Notes: generated by a model from the letters alone, not told the origin. A stretch of 64,000 nt of DNA from Megalonaias nervosa (GCA_016617855.1 JAECUM010001886.1:1-64000), one strand, 5' to 3'. Counted from the stretch's first letter, positions 24,930-40,373 are shown. Numbers and translations are program-made.

Positions 24930-25155
24930 TTAACTGCATTTTTCAGCACATAATAGGCTATACATAATAGCCAGTATATCTTCTGGAGGAAGAACCTCGA
25001 AATAAAAGCTGGGAAGAGCCACTGACCCATGGACAGCTACTGGCAAGTGTTCTAACATACCTACATTAGCCACAGACTCAAACCCATATGAATCAAGGTG
25101 ATATGTCAGTGATCTGTAAAGGTGAGCACCTTCGACTACTTGGCCACCCAGGTAT
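24930..25155 (-). repeat. tRNA-headed SINE-like repeat S2, copy 2
   Basis: Second copy of the repeat at 12370-12606 in the same orientation, with weaker A/B boxes ('tacttggccaccc', 'agactcaaaccca'). Confidence 0.6.
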
Positions 25156-25187
25156 ACCACAGCTCATAGTAAAGACTGGAGGTGCTA

Positions 25188-25352
25188 GACTTTCAGTACA
25201 TCTGTTATACACTGTTTGTGGATCTCAGGCTTTCAGTACATCTGATATACACTGTGGATCTCAGATTTTCAGTACATCTGAAATACACTGTGGATCTCAG
25301 ATTTTCTGTACATCTGATATACACTGTTTGTGGATCTCTGACTTTCAGTACA
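25188..25352. repeat. Tandem repeat, about 35-41-bp unit, 4 copies
   Basis: 'tttcagtacatctgatatac' followed by 'actgtttgtggatctcag' recurs, with copies 2 and 3 lacking a 'tttg'. The two overlapping open frames here are repeat translations. Confidence 0.88.
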
Positions 25353-26748
25353 GCTAGCATGTTTTTAAAGAAATCCTGGTGCCTTTAATGTCCAACAAAC
25401 CTATCAAAGAAAATCTCATGAGTTATTAACAATTATCACCTTGTTCCATTGAAATTGGCAAAAGATAGATAAAAACAATCCATCACAAGATGATTCTTTT
25501 TGAGTTGGCAAACTTGGCTCACAAAATGTCCATTGCACATTTAAAGACGAGGACAAAAAGTAGATCAAATAATAGGGTGTACTTGCCTGAAGTCTGAGTA
25601 TCAGTATTGGACCAAACCATTCAGTAATAAAAATCTGTAATACTGAGAAGCAACAAACAATTAAAACTAAAGGAATATGTGATTCAGGGGTGCAGTTAGA
25701 AGGACAATGGGGCAATAAAGTGCAGAAGTGTGCAAGCAAATGGGGCACAAAGGAGGAAGATAAAGGGCAAAAGAGCTGGATCCAAAGGAGCAGGGAATGT
25801 GACCCCATCATTCTGATGTACACTCATACTAGACCAAGATTAAAATCTAAGACACAACCTCATGCTAAAAGAAGCTTGTAAGACTAAGTATAAATATTAA
25901 TTTAGCAAGAGTAGTCCAAGACAAAGATACTGATGTTATACAAGCACAATAAAGCAAGAACACATACATGCATACTGTAAATAAATTATGCATTAGAAGG
26001 AGATATCATATAAGATATCATATTTTTTCAGAATCTAGTCAAGAAGAAAAGAAAGAAAAGATGAAGAAACCATTATATTGCAGTTTATCCAAAATTACTC
26101 AAAGAAACATGCCAAAACCTGAATTGTTTGTCCTGGGATTTACTTCAGTCAAGAAAGAGGCATTAAAATATATTAGGACATGGCAATTTTATTTACATCT
26201 ATAGTATGCAATTGTCATTATTGGCTACCAACTGTATGAAATATTCTTGAAAGTTCACAGGCAAAGCGAACAAAACATAGGTATGGGATATGGTATTAGA
26301 GGGCAGTTAGATGTCTACCCCACCCACCCCAGCAACATAATTACCAAGACTTGTGTCTTACGTTTTTCTGCAATAATTATCTTCATTAACTACTGCTTTA
26401 CTAGCAACAAGCACGACATACCTGAATAAAATCAACTGTATAATCTATTCAAAGTGTAAAAGCTGGAAAATCTGGTATTGGTAGGTAAGGTTGTAACAGG
26501 TACCAAATTTAGGACATGAGAACTCAAAAGTGGAGATCTCAACTAGGCCTAAAAAAGTACTTGAAATTGCAATTACTGACAATATGCTTACCACCCCCAC
26601 CCAAAATTTCCAAAAGTTGAATTCAATATATTATAATATGCAATATGAAGCAGTGCAATATTGAAAAATACTTAATGATTCTGACAATGTTAAGAAAAAA
26701 TGAGCATATAATAATATAACCTTCTCCACTAATAATAATGCAAACTGT

Positions 26749-26751
<3 letters not shown>

Positions 26752-26792
<41 letters not shown>
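26752..26792. repeat. (TA)n microsatellite
   Basis: About 20 TA units. Confidence 0.95.
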
Positions 26793-26794
<2 letters not shown>

Positions 26795-27149
26795 AATACA
26801 CAGTAAAAACTGCACCTCATCTAGAAAAATAATCATAAAAAGACTGTCCAAAAGGGTACGTCAATTCTCCCTAAAATTCAGCTATAGCTTGACCCATTAT
26901 ATTGGAAATTACTAAAATTAAAGTTTTTGTACCATTCATTTTCAAACTAGCAGTGTGGTCTTGAATAAAAACAGAATACAAAAGTATCCTATAAGCTGAT
27001 GCTGCATATTTTATAGGACTAGATTTTCAACCATGTCAAGTTCAATTCATAATCACTGACTGAACAACAATGATAAGTAACAATTAAATTGACTAACATA
27101 GTACAACTGTTAACAAACAAAAAATATACTATATCATTTATTTTTACGA

Positions 27150-27420
27150 GGCCACCCAATTAACATATACTTCTTTGTTGCCCTAAACACTCAATATAAA
27201 GACCCCCAAAAAATTAGCCACATGTGATAAAGAAGCCCATACCCTCAATTTTCTTAATTCATTTCCAAATATCAACAGATCTATTAGATAAATCAACATC
27301 ATTTCTGTAATCTAGTAATAAAATATAAGCTGTTGTATGTGCTTGATTTTAACCCTTAAAAATAAAATTATAATGCATTTTCAATGCACAATATAGTAAT
27401 TTCCCTTCACTGCTTTAAAT
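27150..27420 (+). repeat. Dispersed repeat family R1, copy 3
   Basis: Shares 'aaagaccc', 'gccacatgtga', 'agcccataccc' and 'aattataatgcattttcaat' in order with 4130-4540 and 5020-5360. It ends exactly at the foldback element. Confidence 0.55.
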
Positions 27421-27421
27421 A

Positions 27422-28214
27422 CTATGGCTTGTTTTACTCCTGAGATACTTTTCTATCCATCAAGCCATCATTGACTATTCTGCATTGCACCAAACTGAAG
27501 TTATGGGCTCTGAAACATGCAAATTTCGCGAATTTTGTCTGGGTGGACAATATTACGCTCAGGTGAAAACCGGTGAAAAGAGCTACATATACCATGTTTG
27601 CGACTCTACGATACATCCCTTCTTCAATTACAGAACAGTGGTAGATGCAAAAGTAAGTGTTTACTTACCATTAACTCGATTCAACGTTAGGAATCCTGTT
27701 CCACAGAAGAATTAGACATTGTCTTCTTCACATCCTATACAAGCGACATCAGTTTGAAAAGATGTACTCTATGTGGCACACACGTCAACGGCAAAATATG
27801 ATTGGCTCAAAAGATTATACTTAAATAACATCCATGCAACCTCACCGTTTCACGATGTAAATATTTGTACCCCGGCAAAATTAGGTATTAACATGTTCTC
27901 ATTGTGTTATAAATCATTTGAATGTGTTAAATTAATGAGTATACATTAAAGTATGATTGCACTAGATCAAATTACAATTTCCAGAAATACGTTAGATAAT
28001 AATTGAAAATATTTATCTGATGCATGGATGTTATTTAAGTCTGGTATATGTAGCTCTTTTCACCGGTTGTCACCTGAGTGTAATACTGTCCACCCAGACA
28101 AAATTCGCGAAATTCGCACGTTTCGGAGCCCATAACTTCAGTTTGGTGCAATGCAGAATAGTCAATGATGGCTTGATGGATAGAAAAATATCTCAGGAGT
28201 AAAACAAGCCATAG
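27422..28214. mobile_element. Foldback-type element with about 175-bp inverted arms
   Basis: The arm 27422-27600 (starting ctatggcttgttttactcc) is repeated inverted at 28045-28214 (ending ggagtaaaacaagccatag) with few mismatches, separated by about 440 bp. The 4 bp outside each end read aata, a possible target duplication. Mirror-image open frames in the arms (GSETC.FREFCLGGQYY) follow from the duplication. The arms are richer in CpG than neighbouring DNA. Confidence 0.82.
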
Positions 28215-30560
28215 AATATGGTCGTATGCCATTAAAGACGTAAAGAGCAGAAGGAAATCGAGGGTCATGGGTGGAACGAAATATTTGGAAGTTATGTACC
28301 TTTTCTCTTATATACAGTAGCATGATAGAGAGGGTCCAATGTCACAACGGGTCATAGGGGTAATCTGAGGTATTTTTGTCACTGTGTATGATTTTTTTTC
28401 TTCTGATTATTGTTTTTTTCTTAACATCAAGCTCGCGTCGAGCACCTGTGAACAAAACCAGACCGTCGATTATAAATTTTTTTCTTCAAAATCACCTAAC
28501 TTATCTAACACACCATACACCTTTCTTAATTTGTTATATATAGGCTGTCTTTGTTTGCTGAGGGGAATGCATTCAGTTAAAAAGAAATTAAGTTCATCCT
28601 CTACTTCTAGTCTAAGATTTATTTCGTAGTTTAAATTTTCCTACATCTACAGTGGGCCTACTTCCGTTACCGATTAATATTTCCAGTTGTAGCTTGTGTC
28701 CGTACTGCAGTGACAAGAGATTCTAACTTTTTTTGTCAAGAACAAAAATTGCAAAAGTAACCAGTAGCTAAAATAAATTCTATATACCATCAATACCAGC
28801 ACATAAATGAAAACTGTTCAAAAACGATAAATTTTTTTCGTCATCAATCTGCTGTTTTCGGCTTCACAATGCACGTTTTAAACACCGGACCAATATAAAA
28901 ACGAGGCTTTTAAAGTAGCCAATGAAAAAGCGTGTACCTTTTTTTGCCAACAAATTCTCACCAGTCACAAATCTTCTTACAAAATGTAAACAAATATGGC
29001 TTCTTCCAGTTAAAGAACAGCCGACTATAGCATTATTCACCGTTTCTGTAGTAAGTTTGTTGGGTTGTTTTTTTTAAAACCTCGTCTGAACAGGACATAT
29101 ATTTTGAGACACATTTATATCACTATCTGTACCGTTGCATTATAGCTTTAGCAATAATTTTTAAAGTAAAGACTCGAAAACGGGAAGTTTTTCTGTTCGC
29201 CCAATATCGTTTTTCACTGGATCGTTTCGACCAAAGTACCGTAACCCCTCCCCCAATATTTGTATATTTGTTGAATAAATTGGTTTATAACACATACATG
29301 CACGCACGTACCCCCCCCCCCCGAGAAATAGGATGTTGTTGAAGGAATGGTTTATCAATAACGAAAAAGTCATACAGGTCATGTGCTGTAGACATTCAAC
29401 ACCAAATGTTTCAGTAATGCATTAATTTGTTAGAATTTGATTCTGCATACCTTGAACTAGCAAATATTCACTTTATTTGGATTCATATATATCCATATAC
29501 CTTTGGAAGTCAATTTTACATGCCCCGCTAGGTACATACAGCAAACTCGATGTTAAAGTACATGGACATTTTTGGATGAAATCAACCTAAAGCCTGGTGT
29601 GATACAGTACAGTTCGGACTGAATGATGCGTGCTTTGATGTCACAGTGAAAGCTATGCAAGTTGATAAAAAAAAATATGTACAGCCCTATATTGTGACGA
29701 TCAGACTTGACATACTCTTCTCTTGGCCACCATGTAAAGTCCATAGCAATTGATAATTTTCATCTGGAAGTTTCTTGATGACAGTTAATATGCAGAGCAT
29801 TCAATAATCAGGATTGGACAGAATTTGGTTAAAAAAAATTAGTATTAAATTTTAAATTTAAATTTTAAAACAACAATTTACACATACATGACCTGTATGA
29901 CTTTTATGATAGCTTTATACAACAGACTTTGAACATGGTGTGCCTAAAATTACTGCCTAGTTTCTGTGACTTGTATCTGATGCAGACAAAGTGAACGTAT
30001 AAATGTCTGAAATATACTGGCACATATGGATCAGCCAAATATACTAATTGAAAATCAGCATTGATTTTGCATAAAGAGATCTAATCCTACTATGAAGATA
30101 AGATTTGTTTAATATTGGCACGATTTGAACAGCAATTCAGCATAAGCTTTAGCGAGCTTTTTACAGACATTACATAAAACAGATGGGTCTTTGCAACAAG
30201 CATGATTTGTAAGACATACAGCATAATACATAGATTCAAAACACTTAATGCATAAATTTAAACATGAGCAAGCAAAGCATTATTTAAAAGGCAGTGATTA
30301 AAAGTGAATTTAGTAACTGGATAAATTAAAACCATAATTTATGATAATTTCACCCACCAACCCCAAAAAATTATTGAAATTAAATGCAGAAACACCAAAT
30401 TAGGACTAAAAAGCATGCTGTGATGCTGTTTACGCCTTACTTAAAAAGAAAGGAGCTAATGGCAGGGAACCTGATAGTACTTAAGGACAGATAAACAGAA
30501 AACACTAACAGAAAGATTAGTTGTCATCATCATGGCAGTGGTGGTGTGGTTACTTAAAGA
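28215..30560. other. Non-coding region between PIF1 and TTC33
   Basis: No supported gene. Contents are unremarkable intron or intergenic sequence apart from CCAAT-like motifs around 28.9 kb and a C run at 29311-29321. Confidence 0.6.
28860..29010 (+). promoter_or_regulatory. Possible promoter / first non-coding exon region
   Basis: This stretch has CCAAT motifs on the plus strand (gaccaatataaaaacg, agccaatgaaaaagcg) and more CpG than average. It lies between divergent PIF1 and TTC33. The true 5' exons of either gene are not identified, so this is only a candidate. Confidence 0.2.
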
Positions 30561-30599
30561 TATTATATTTACAGTCTTTACAATTGCAAGATAGAATTA

Positions 30600-30850
30600 A
30601 AGATCTAAATGAATTAATCTTTGATGATTTGGTAGCAAATTCCATAATGGCAGCTGCATCTAAAAGTTTTTTTGCCAAATATTGAGGTTTTAATTCTTGG
30701 GACATCTAAAATATTTGAATATCTAAAATCATATTTATTGTGTTTAAAACATATTTGATCATCCAGACATTTGGGAACACACTTATTCAGAATCTTGAAA
30801 GTCTTTAAAGCCATAACCCAAAGTCTGTTTGCCTTGAGGGTTGGCATTTG
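30600..30850 (-). pseudogene. LINE reverse transcriptase, 3'-end fragment
   Basis: The minus-strand peptide starts MPTLKANRLWVMALKTFKIL and includes KYDFRYSNILDVPRIKTSIFG. This pattern (basic R..MAL..FKILN, then FRYS..L..PR..T...G) is common just after the reverse transcriptase domain of non-LTR retrotransposons. No RT core, tail or target duplication is visible, so it is a 5'-truncated fragment of a family different from the LINE at 51630-54640. Confidence 0.55.
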
Positions 30851-31338
30851 ATATTTATGATGTGAGGTGTGTGATGTCTGACATCAAGCTTAAATGGTGT
30901 TGTGTAAAATGTTTCCCAGTCAGCTAACCAGGATACTAAGGTCAAATTTTCAAGAATATCTTGCACACTTGGCAGCCGTATTGACACTGTTCCATAGAAA
31001 GTCTAATTGCTTTAGTCAGACTGTACATACTATGATGTTGTTTTCATGCAGAAATAAAATCTTGACACAAGCAAGTGGACACACACATTTTCAAAATTCC
31101 GTTGACAGTTATTTCATTTGGTTGAGATGTGATGGTAGCAAAGGAATGCTGAAGTGAGTTGACTTAGGGACAAGGTTATTTAACAAAAGAGAGAAGAACA
31201 CTAATGTTGATAAAAGTGATTACATAAGCTAACAATAACATCAGTTGTACCATTAAACTATTTGCTGATGACTGAAATCAGCAACATCAGTAATCAATGT
31301 ATTTTATCACTATATGAAATTTATCACATTCATATACA

Positions 31339-32915
<1,577 letters not shown>

Positions 32916-34146
32916 TATACATATTTTGAAACACTGAATCACGGTGAATGACAAGAAAAGGCATTTAACTTGAAATACTGTGTTCAACTGTATAAGTGTC
33001 CAGGATATTTTGGAAATTTAAATTTTAGGGTAAAAACTCAAGGTAAGTTGTTCTTATGTGTACCTATCTTCTCCTCCCCCCCCCCCCAAAAAAAAAGCTG
33101 GGATAAATACTCAGGGTAGAATGTTATTCCTGTAAATGTATTTTATAAATCCTTTGAAAATGACATTATGTAAATAGTCAGGAAAATTGTACAGAAAGGG
33201 GTCAGTGCTGATAAGGACACATATTAGATCAAATACAGTAACTCTGTTTATTGCCTTAGTGTGAAAAGAAATTAAAGGACCCATAAAGAACAAGTGGTAG
33301 AAATTTACTAGAATTAACAATTGTTCATACAAGGATCAATAAAGAACAGGTGATAGAAATGGACCAGAATAGCAATTTTCCACAATTAAGAGATGATTAA
33401 TCACAATGGTATATAAACTTATCTCAGTGTTTTTCTCCTTATTTCATATTTTATCTTTTAAACTGCATTAATATTGTACCTTTTTATGATTAAGTTTGAA
33501 TTTTTAATACTTGTGACAAAATCAGGTTACAAGAAAAGGTATGAAAGTACTTCTCTTTCTTTTTTTACATTATAGAAATAAATGACAAAGACTAGCAGGA
33601 CAACAGTTTATAACATGGTGTACATTTATATCCAGTACCAACAATAATTATTATTATTATTTAAATGTCTATTCATTGTTTATCAAACCAGATGGATGGA
33701 TCTTTATGGATGCAGTTATTATAGCAACAAAACAAAATTTTATTGTGTGGAATAGTATTATTTTGAGTTGAATGTTTTTTATCTGTGATGAATACAGCAC
33801 CATCAAATTAACTGAAGCAAAGAATGTAAACATTTTTGTATAAAGTGGCATGGAGCCAATGATATTATGGCAAAATGGCACAGGGCAAACTGATTGGGAG
33901 GCAAAACAACTCAGTGGAAAGTGGAATTAGGGTGAAATTTTACCTAGAAGTAATGATTCAGTCCTAGTTTCTGACTGAAATGGTAATACATTTTAGAAAT
34001 ATATCACATTGATAATATGGCTAGTGCTAGAGTTTCATGAGGAACTCACTGGCTTGATTCCATCTTGTTGGCTGTAGTACTGGACAGTTTCAGAAACCAA
34101 GTTGAAATGGAATACAAGAAGTGATAGAACAAAAAGAAAAATGAAT

Positions 34147-34355
34147 GCATTTGTAGCTCACCTAGCCATAAGGTCAAGTGAAGTTACAGTGTTGTTCTGT
34201 GTTAGATATATACTGTGTGTCAGTTGCTGTCCATCAACAATTGCTAATTTTGACTTCTTTTCCAGATCCACTGGGCCAGTTTCGGTCAAACTTGCATAGA
34301 GTATCCTAGCATTAAAGCCTTTCAGATTTGCACAAATTATGCCAATCCATAATGA
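34147..34355 (+). repeat. Dispersed repeat R2, copy 1 (mollusc-style)
   Basis: Begins 'gtagctcacctagccataag' and includes 'cagtttcggtcaaacttgca' and 'aagcctttcagatttgcac'. A diverged copy lies at 34985-35190. This layout resembles widespread repeats I associate with mollusc genomes (recollection, not a search). Confidence 0.5.
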
Positions 34356-34984
34356 GATATGGCTGATATTACTAACAAGAAGGTCAATCCTACATATCAC
34401 ATGTCTGGTTGAAGCTTTGCTGTCGAACAAGTAACCTTGGACCCACTGTCAAAGGGTTGAGTAAACATGAAGTAGAATGAATTGTTCCAAATGTTTCATC
34501 TGTAGCATGAAGAAAACCCATCTCAAGATTTAGGAAAAATAAGCAAATAAAAAAAATTCTCCCAAAATCACACATTTTTTCTACGAAGCTGCCTTGGCCG
34601 TATGGTAAAATGGGCAGGTAAGCATGTCACGAAATGAATTTCCTAGGGCCAATAATTATTCATCCTAGGTATAAACAAAATCCCACAAAGGGTTTAGAAA
34701 ACATCAGGAAATTAAAAAAAACCTGTAACCAAAATCCAGGTGCAAGTATTCAGAACTGTGCCCTTGATAAAGTAGCACATAAAGAATTGTCTTAGATTCA
34801 TAATGATTGATGCCATTTACAGTATGATGAGAATCTATTTATGGGTTCAGACAATATGTGCAAATGAAAACAATAATCAAATCTATTCAAGGGTTCACAC
34901 AATATGCGCAAATGAAAATCAATAATCAAAACTTTAACAACTATTGATGATGATTGCAAAGGAACTGCTGTTTCTTGCTTCCCT

Positions 34985-35190
34985 TTAATGTGGGCTTGTT
35001 AGAAATAGAAAAACCTTGAAACAACTTAATCTCAAAATCTGCTGGACAGAGTTTGACCAATCAGCTCGCATACTACATAAAGGCCTTTCAGGTTTGTACG
35101 AATTATGGCAGAGAATGCATTCTGGAATGGAGGTTTTTAAAATTGTACAAAATAATACCAGTCTGCCATTAAATGTGACCACCATTGCTA
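34985..35190 (+). repeat. Dispersed repeat R2, copy 2
   Basis: Shares 'gacagagtttgaccaat', 'aaggcctttcaggtttgtac' and 'aattatg' in order with copy 1. Confidence 0.5.
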
Positions 35191-35861
35191 AAAAGAAAAA
35201 AAAAAACTTGAAAATGACTTATTTTTAAAAGGCATCTGATTCACTGGCTTCTTTCCACTCTTGAAGCAATACTGTGTATTTGGTCTATAGAGTTTATTAT
35301 CAACATCTTAGATGATTTTGATCATGAACATGAAGCTGTGAATTTTAATTATACCTTCATCATCATATAGAATTTTTATCATGATACAATAAAACTGGTA
35401 ATATCAACATGATATAAGTTTATACATATTTATGTAGCATGTGTCCTTACAAATCATACACAAGTCTGCTTAGTGAAATGCTCAACTATAAAAATGTGTG
35501 AGCCAGGTAAGCAGTATTATAATTTTGGCTTCATGTTGTAGATGTGAGCAGCTTTTATGTTGCTTTTTGCAGCAATATCAACTAATTTTGTATCTCATAT
35601 TTTTAGGTCTTATTGTAGAAAGAGAAAGAGAATTGTTTTATTTTCTTGTTACAAGTGGCTCAACAATTTTAATTTTAGTGAATGGGGGCAGGATGTATGC
35701 AAAACATTTTGTAAGCTTACCTACATATGAGGTTAAAAACTATAGTCCACTTGAATTCCACTCAGTAAAATCTTAGAAAGTTGCATGTTGGGATATTTTT
35801 TAGCAAGTTTACAGTACTTGCTCATGAATATTCTTTGCATGTGGTATGTGAGCTTTGTGTG

Positions 35862-36005
35862 CTACCCTTAGGTAATATTAAGTCCAAAGTGTTTAGTCTG
35901 CAGTGGAATTACCCACAGGTAAAATTCATTCCAAAGTGTTTAGTCTGCATTGAAGTGTAACCCTCAGATAATATTCAGTCCAAAGTGTTTAGTCTGCAGT
36001 GAAGT
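35862..36005. repeat. Tandem repeat, about 47-bp unit, 3 copies
   Basis: 'tccaaagtgtttagtctgca' recurs three times, with 'taccc.caggtaatatt' between. Confidence 0.85.
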
Positions 36006-36422
36006 AAAAAAAATTTTATGGATGACATATTTATTTTGTGGTAGCAACAAATCAAAGATTTAAAGACCAGATGTTTGATGATTCATTTTTAATGGAAACA
36101 GAAGGACACCTTATCCAATCCATGAATTTAAGTAATGATGAAAATGTATTGCTTTTTCATAATCCATGAAAATAGGTATCCATGAAAATGAATAAATTCA
36201 GAGAATCATAGGCACAGTTTAACAAAATCACACTGCAGTACCCATCTTTTCATCCGTGGCTTAAATATATGCCACTGTAAGATATTTAATGAACATAATG
36301 GCACGTTTAGTGTTCCACTTTAAATCACTGAAACTTTACATTTACACTCATCAACATTTTCATGGAATCTTAATTGCATCATTACTTGCAGCTTGCAAGG
36401 ATTAGGTCATGTTTATGGCATT

Positions 36423-36661
36423 ATGGCTACCCAGGGAAACTGGAAATTTGGCTGGAAGAGAAAAATTGGGGCCAGTGTGTCCAAGAATTCCTCCAAAGCC
36501 TTTGAAAATGAAACCAAAGATGATGAGGACCCAACTGTTACCAGTGGTGACATTGACTGGCTTACAGCTATGCCAAAACGCAGAATTGTTCAACTTGAAG
36601 ATACGAGTCTTAAAGCTAAGAGACTTACTAATGAAGGAGCAGTATTAGCAGATGCAGAGAG
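36423..36661 (+). CDS. TTC33: TTC33, coding exon 1
   Basis: TTC33 is a small conserved animal TPR protein of poorly known function (human 262 aa). This exon gives 79 residues plus two bases. The start MATQGNWKFGWKRKIGA fits the family's FGWKRKIG N-terminus followed by VSK, and the end GAVLADAE leads into the first TPR. An acceptor (attacttgcag) lies about 30 nt upstream, so a non-coding first exon exists further left. Two earlier ATGs (36409, 36415) are in another frame and could form an overlapping upstream frame. The exon has to end at 36661 in phase 2 to match the next exon, which puts GC, not GT, at the donor (AG|GCAGAG). Confidence 0.9.
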
Positions 36662-37097
36662 GCAGAGTATTTTCTTTTTATTTGTTGTAAAATATGAGAA
36701 ACTATTTTTCAGTCATTAAAAAGTTATAACTTTTAAATGTTTTTTTAAAGAATTAAGGATATAAGAGTTCATTAATAATTTCTTGTTCCGCAACTAAATA
36801 ATCTCTATACAGTTTGAACTGTTTGATTTTAATGATTTTGAAGCTAATATGATCAAGACCCTAAATAAGTTTTCATTGTTTAGTTAATTTCATTTTCAAT
36901 ATTCTCTCTCATTATCAACTCTCAAAGATGTCAACAGGAATTTGTGTGTATACTCAGATTGATTATCAGCTTCAGCTCTTGGTCATTCATGGCAGTGTTT
37001 TTGAAATGATGTCCTTTTAAATCTTTAAAGGGGCAAGGAATCCATTATGAAAGTGAAAGCAACATCCTTACCTTACATTTTTGAATGCAGACAATAA

Positions 37098-38090
37098 TTA
37101 TTGTAACTTCTGAATATTAAGTGCATACGAGAAAATAAGCAGATATGAAAGTAAACATACATGAGCCATCTTGTAGTTTATAAGCATATAAGAAAATAAA
37201 AACACATGGGCCATCTGGTAGTTCATAATCACACAAAAAAATAAACATTCATGGGCCATCTGGTAGTTCATAATCACACAAAAAATAAACATTCATGGGC
37301 CATTTTGTAGTTCATAATCACACCAAAAAAATAAACATTCATGGGCCATCTTGTAGTTCATAATCACACCAAAAAAATAAACATTCATGGGCCATCTTGT
37401 AGTTCATAATCACACAAAAAATAAACATTCATGGGCCATCTTGTAGTTCATAATCACACAAAAAATAAACATTCATGGGCCATCTGGTAGTTCATAATCA
37501 CACAAAAAAAATAAACATTCATGGGCCATCTGGCAGTTCATAATCACACAAAAAAATAAACATTCATGGGCCATCTTGTAGTTCATAATCACACCAAAAA
37601 AATAAACATTCATGGGCCATCTGGTAGTTCATAATCACACAAAAAAATAAACATTCATGGGCCATCTTGTAGTTCATAATCACACAAAAAAATAAACATT
37701 CATGGGCCATCTTGTAGCTTATAATCACACAAAAAATTAAACATTCATGGGCCATCTGGTAGTTCATAATCACACAAAAAAATAAACATTCATGGGCCAT
37801 CTGGTAGTTCATAATCACAAAAAAAATAAACATTCATGGGCCATCTTGTAGTTCATAATCACACAAAAAAAATAAACATTCATAGGCCATCTTGTAGTTC
37901 ATAATCACACAAAAATATAAACATTCATGGGCCATCTGGTAGTTCATAATCACAAAAAAAAAAACATTCATGGGCCATCTGGTAGTTCATAATCACACAA
38001 AAAAATAAACATTCATGGGCCAACTGGTAGTTCATAATCACTCAAAAAAATAAACATTCATGGGCCATCTGGTAGTTCATAATTATACAT
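37098..38090. repeat. Minisatellite, about 44-bp unit, about 22 copies
   Basis: The core 'aataaacattcatgggccat' plus 'ctggtagttcataatcacac' and an A run of variable length. Most variation between units is in the A run and at one ctt/ctg position. Confidence 0.95.
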
Positions 38091-40373
38091 ATGTGTGAAT
38101 TAAAGACAAAGTATAGGATATAAAATTTGCTCTTCAGATTATTGTTCTATTCTTTATAAAATTATTATCATGACTGTTTATCTATGGACCTGATTTTGAT
38201 TCTGCCTTGGTTTGTAAATATCTTTTTTCAATAATGTTCTGTTTGTAATATGCTGTTAAAGTGGATAAGCCTAAATGCAGAAATTGTTCAAAGAAATATG
38301 ATATATACAGTACTTGCTTAAACTGCACATAACCAGTAGCTGGGTCTCTGCAGTTTGTTAGGAATAATCAGTAGAATAATGAACATAGACCCTGATCTGC
38401 AGCAGCACATTGCAGTGGTATGTCAGGGTTTGTGTTGTTGCATTTAGACCTGACTTGTGAGTACATATATTAGCTGTGTCAAAATTTAAATCACTGTCAA
38501 TAAGCACAGATTAAAAAAATAATGAGCTCATACAACCTTCATAATATCCACTCAGTATCTTAATAATATTCTGTGAGTTATGTAATGATAGAGATAAAGC
38601 ATAGTATTACTGGAAATGAAAGAATGAATAATAAATAATAGTACTTTATGATAATTATATTTATTATTAAAACCACTTTTTAATTTCAGTAAAACTATCA
38701 TTCAAAAACTTTAATTCCTCATGAAAGTACACCACACCCTTGATAACTCATGCTGCGATAACTTGCGAACCTACGTATAATTTGGGGTCAGGCAAGGATC
38801 TATTTTTTTAGCAGAAAATACCCCCAAAAATTATCATTATTTGTTGAACTTGAAGAAAATCACAATCAAAATTGGTAACTGAAGCTTTGATATATTGCTC
38901 ATTTTATGGTAAAAAAAACAGTTGATAGGACCTTGAAATTTTAATCAACATTATGAAATTATTAACTTTTAATAAGAAGTCATATTAATTTGGTTTTTTT
39001 TCTTTACAAATGACATTTTTAGTGCATCGTAATTAATGATATTCAAGGAAATTTTGATCAATGAAATGTCATGTCTAGTAGTAGTGGAGGCAGCATTTTA
39101 ATAAGTAAATACCAGTTAAATAGTTTTTTATTAAGTTAAATTTGTGTTTTAGTTCTCTCTTTTATTTCCTTTTAAGTGTAATCATGATAAATGCAATGTG
39201 TATTCAAACTAAAATGTGTCAATCTACTGCAGCATTTATATCCACGAGTCTTTCTCTGAGAACCTAATCAAGTGCAGACCATGTTTTGATATCTTACTTG
39301 CAGAAGTATCTTGTATTGTTGTACAAAATTAAAAGCTGGCCTTCTTTGTGTTGTCATGTTAATTACATCTTTTGAATCAAATAATGGAAGTGGAATAAAA
39401 GAAAAGTTAAAAGTCATGTATATCCTACATGCTTAAGATCTAGTGGCCCCGGTCATATGTTGGGTGAACTCATTTCATTTGATCAATTGAACACTGTTAT
39501 AAATGTTATTATGTACGTAATATAATTAAACTACCTTAAATTAACCTATTCAGTCATAACTGATCAAACATAGCAAGGCAACCAAGCCAAAGAATACTTC
39601 ATAAAATAAAGAGCTTTGTTTCACAGATATGGACCATTGTGGTGAAATGAGTTTCACAGAATTCCTGAATTGACACTTAGAGATATCCTCAAGGATAATA
39701 AGAAGTTTTACTATTATTTGCAGTGAAATCACGGCATCAGTATTGTACTAACTGAACAACATGAAAATTGAGTTTCACTGTGGACAATTGTCTCACGAAA
39801 TAAAATGTCACTAGTTTTAAAAAAAAAGGAATCTTGTTTGGTGGTCTTATCAACTGTAAGTTTGGTTCCCTATTCCGTAGATTCCCTACCTCTCCAAGAA
39901 CCAGACTAATTAACAAAACAAAAAGCAGTGAAGTACATAATACACAAATGTTTTCGCATAAACATGATGGTTGTTGAAACCAGTTGCAATAATGTTAACC
40001 TTCTTTCAGATGTTTGACATTTTGAAATGCAATTTGTACAGAATAACAAACAACTTCATTAGTAAAAGCGTTTTATTGACAATTATAAAATGATGATTCA
40101 GTCTATAAACAGCCCAGTTCCCACCCTTGGCAGTTTTTTCAGTGTTGAGCGGATTTTTGGGGAGATCCCTGAGTAACTCGCACCCAAGCTTATAATGCAA
40201 TTATGTTTTTGGGCCCCGTTGTGTGCAAGATATTGAGGGAGAGGTGTATGTTGCATTTTATCCATTTGTGCATAATCCCAATGAACACCGTGACTTTTAA
40301 ATACTAGAACTGATGCCTGAAGCACAGTTAATAATGAAGCACTACCTGAGCCATAATTATACATTTAGCATAA

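Larger units (their letters stand above)
23738..26751. other. Non-coding region upstream of PIF1 exon A
   Basis: It probably contains PIF1 5' intron. It holds a GA microsatellite, a SINE-like copy and a short tandem array. I see no supported gene in 23740-24470 or 25390-26750; the open frames there lack codon or motif support. Confidence 0.6.
32922..36391. other. Non-coding region upstream of TTC33 coding exon 1
   Basis: Contains two copies of dispersed repeat R2 and one short tandem array. I see no supported gene in 32922-34140, 34360-34985 or 35200-35860; there is a C run at 33077-33087. Confidence 0.6.

Noticed and set aside
27600..27680. Possible 20-nt microexon (ttcaattacag|...|gtaagtg)
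   Set aside because: Splice-like signals only; no flanking coding evidence and inside a mobile element.
27485..28268. Two similar short genes in opposite orientation
   Set aside because: They are the same open frame in the two arms of an inverted repeat, with no recognised domain.
37098..38090. Regular array resembling a CRISPR locus
   Set aside because: Units are head-to-tail with no unique spacers, in an animal intron; it is a minisatellite.
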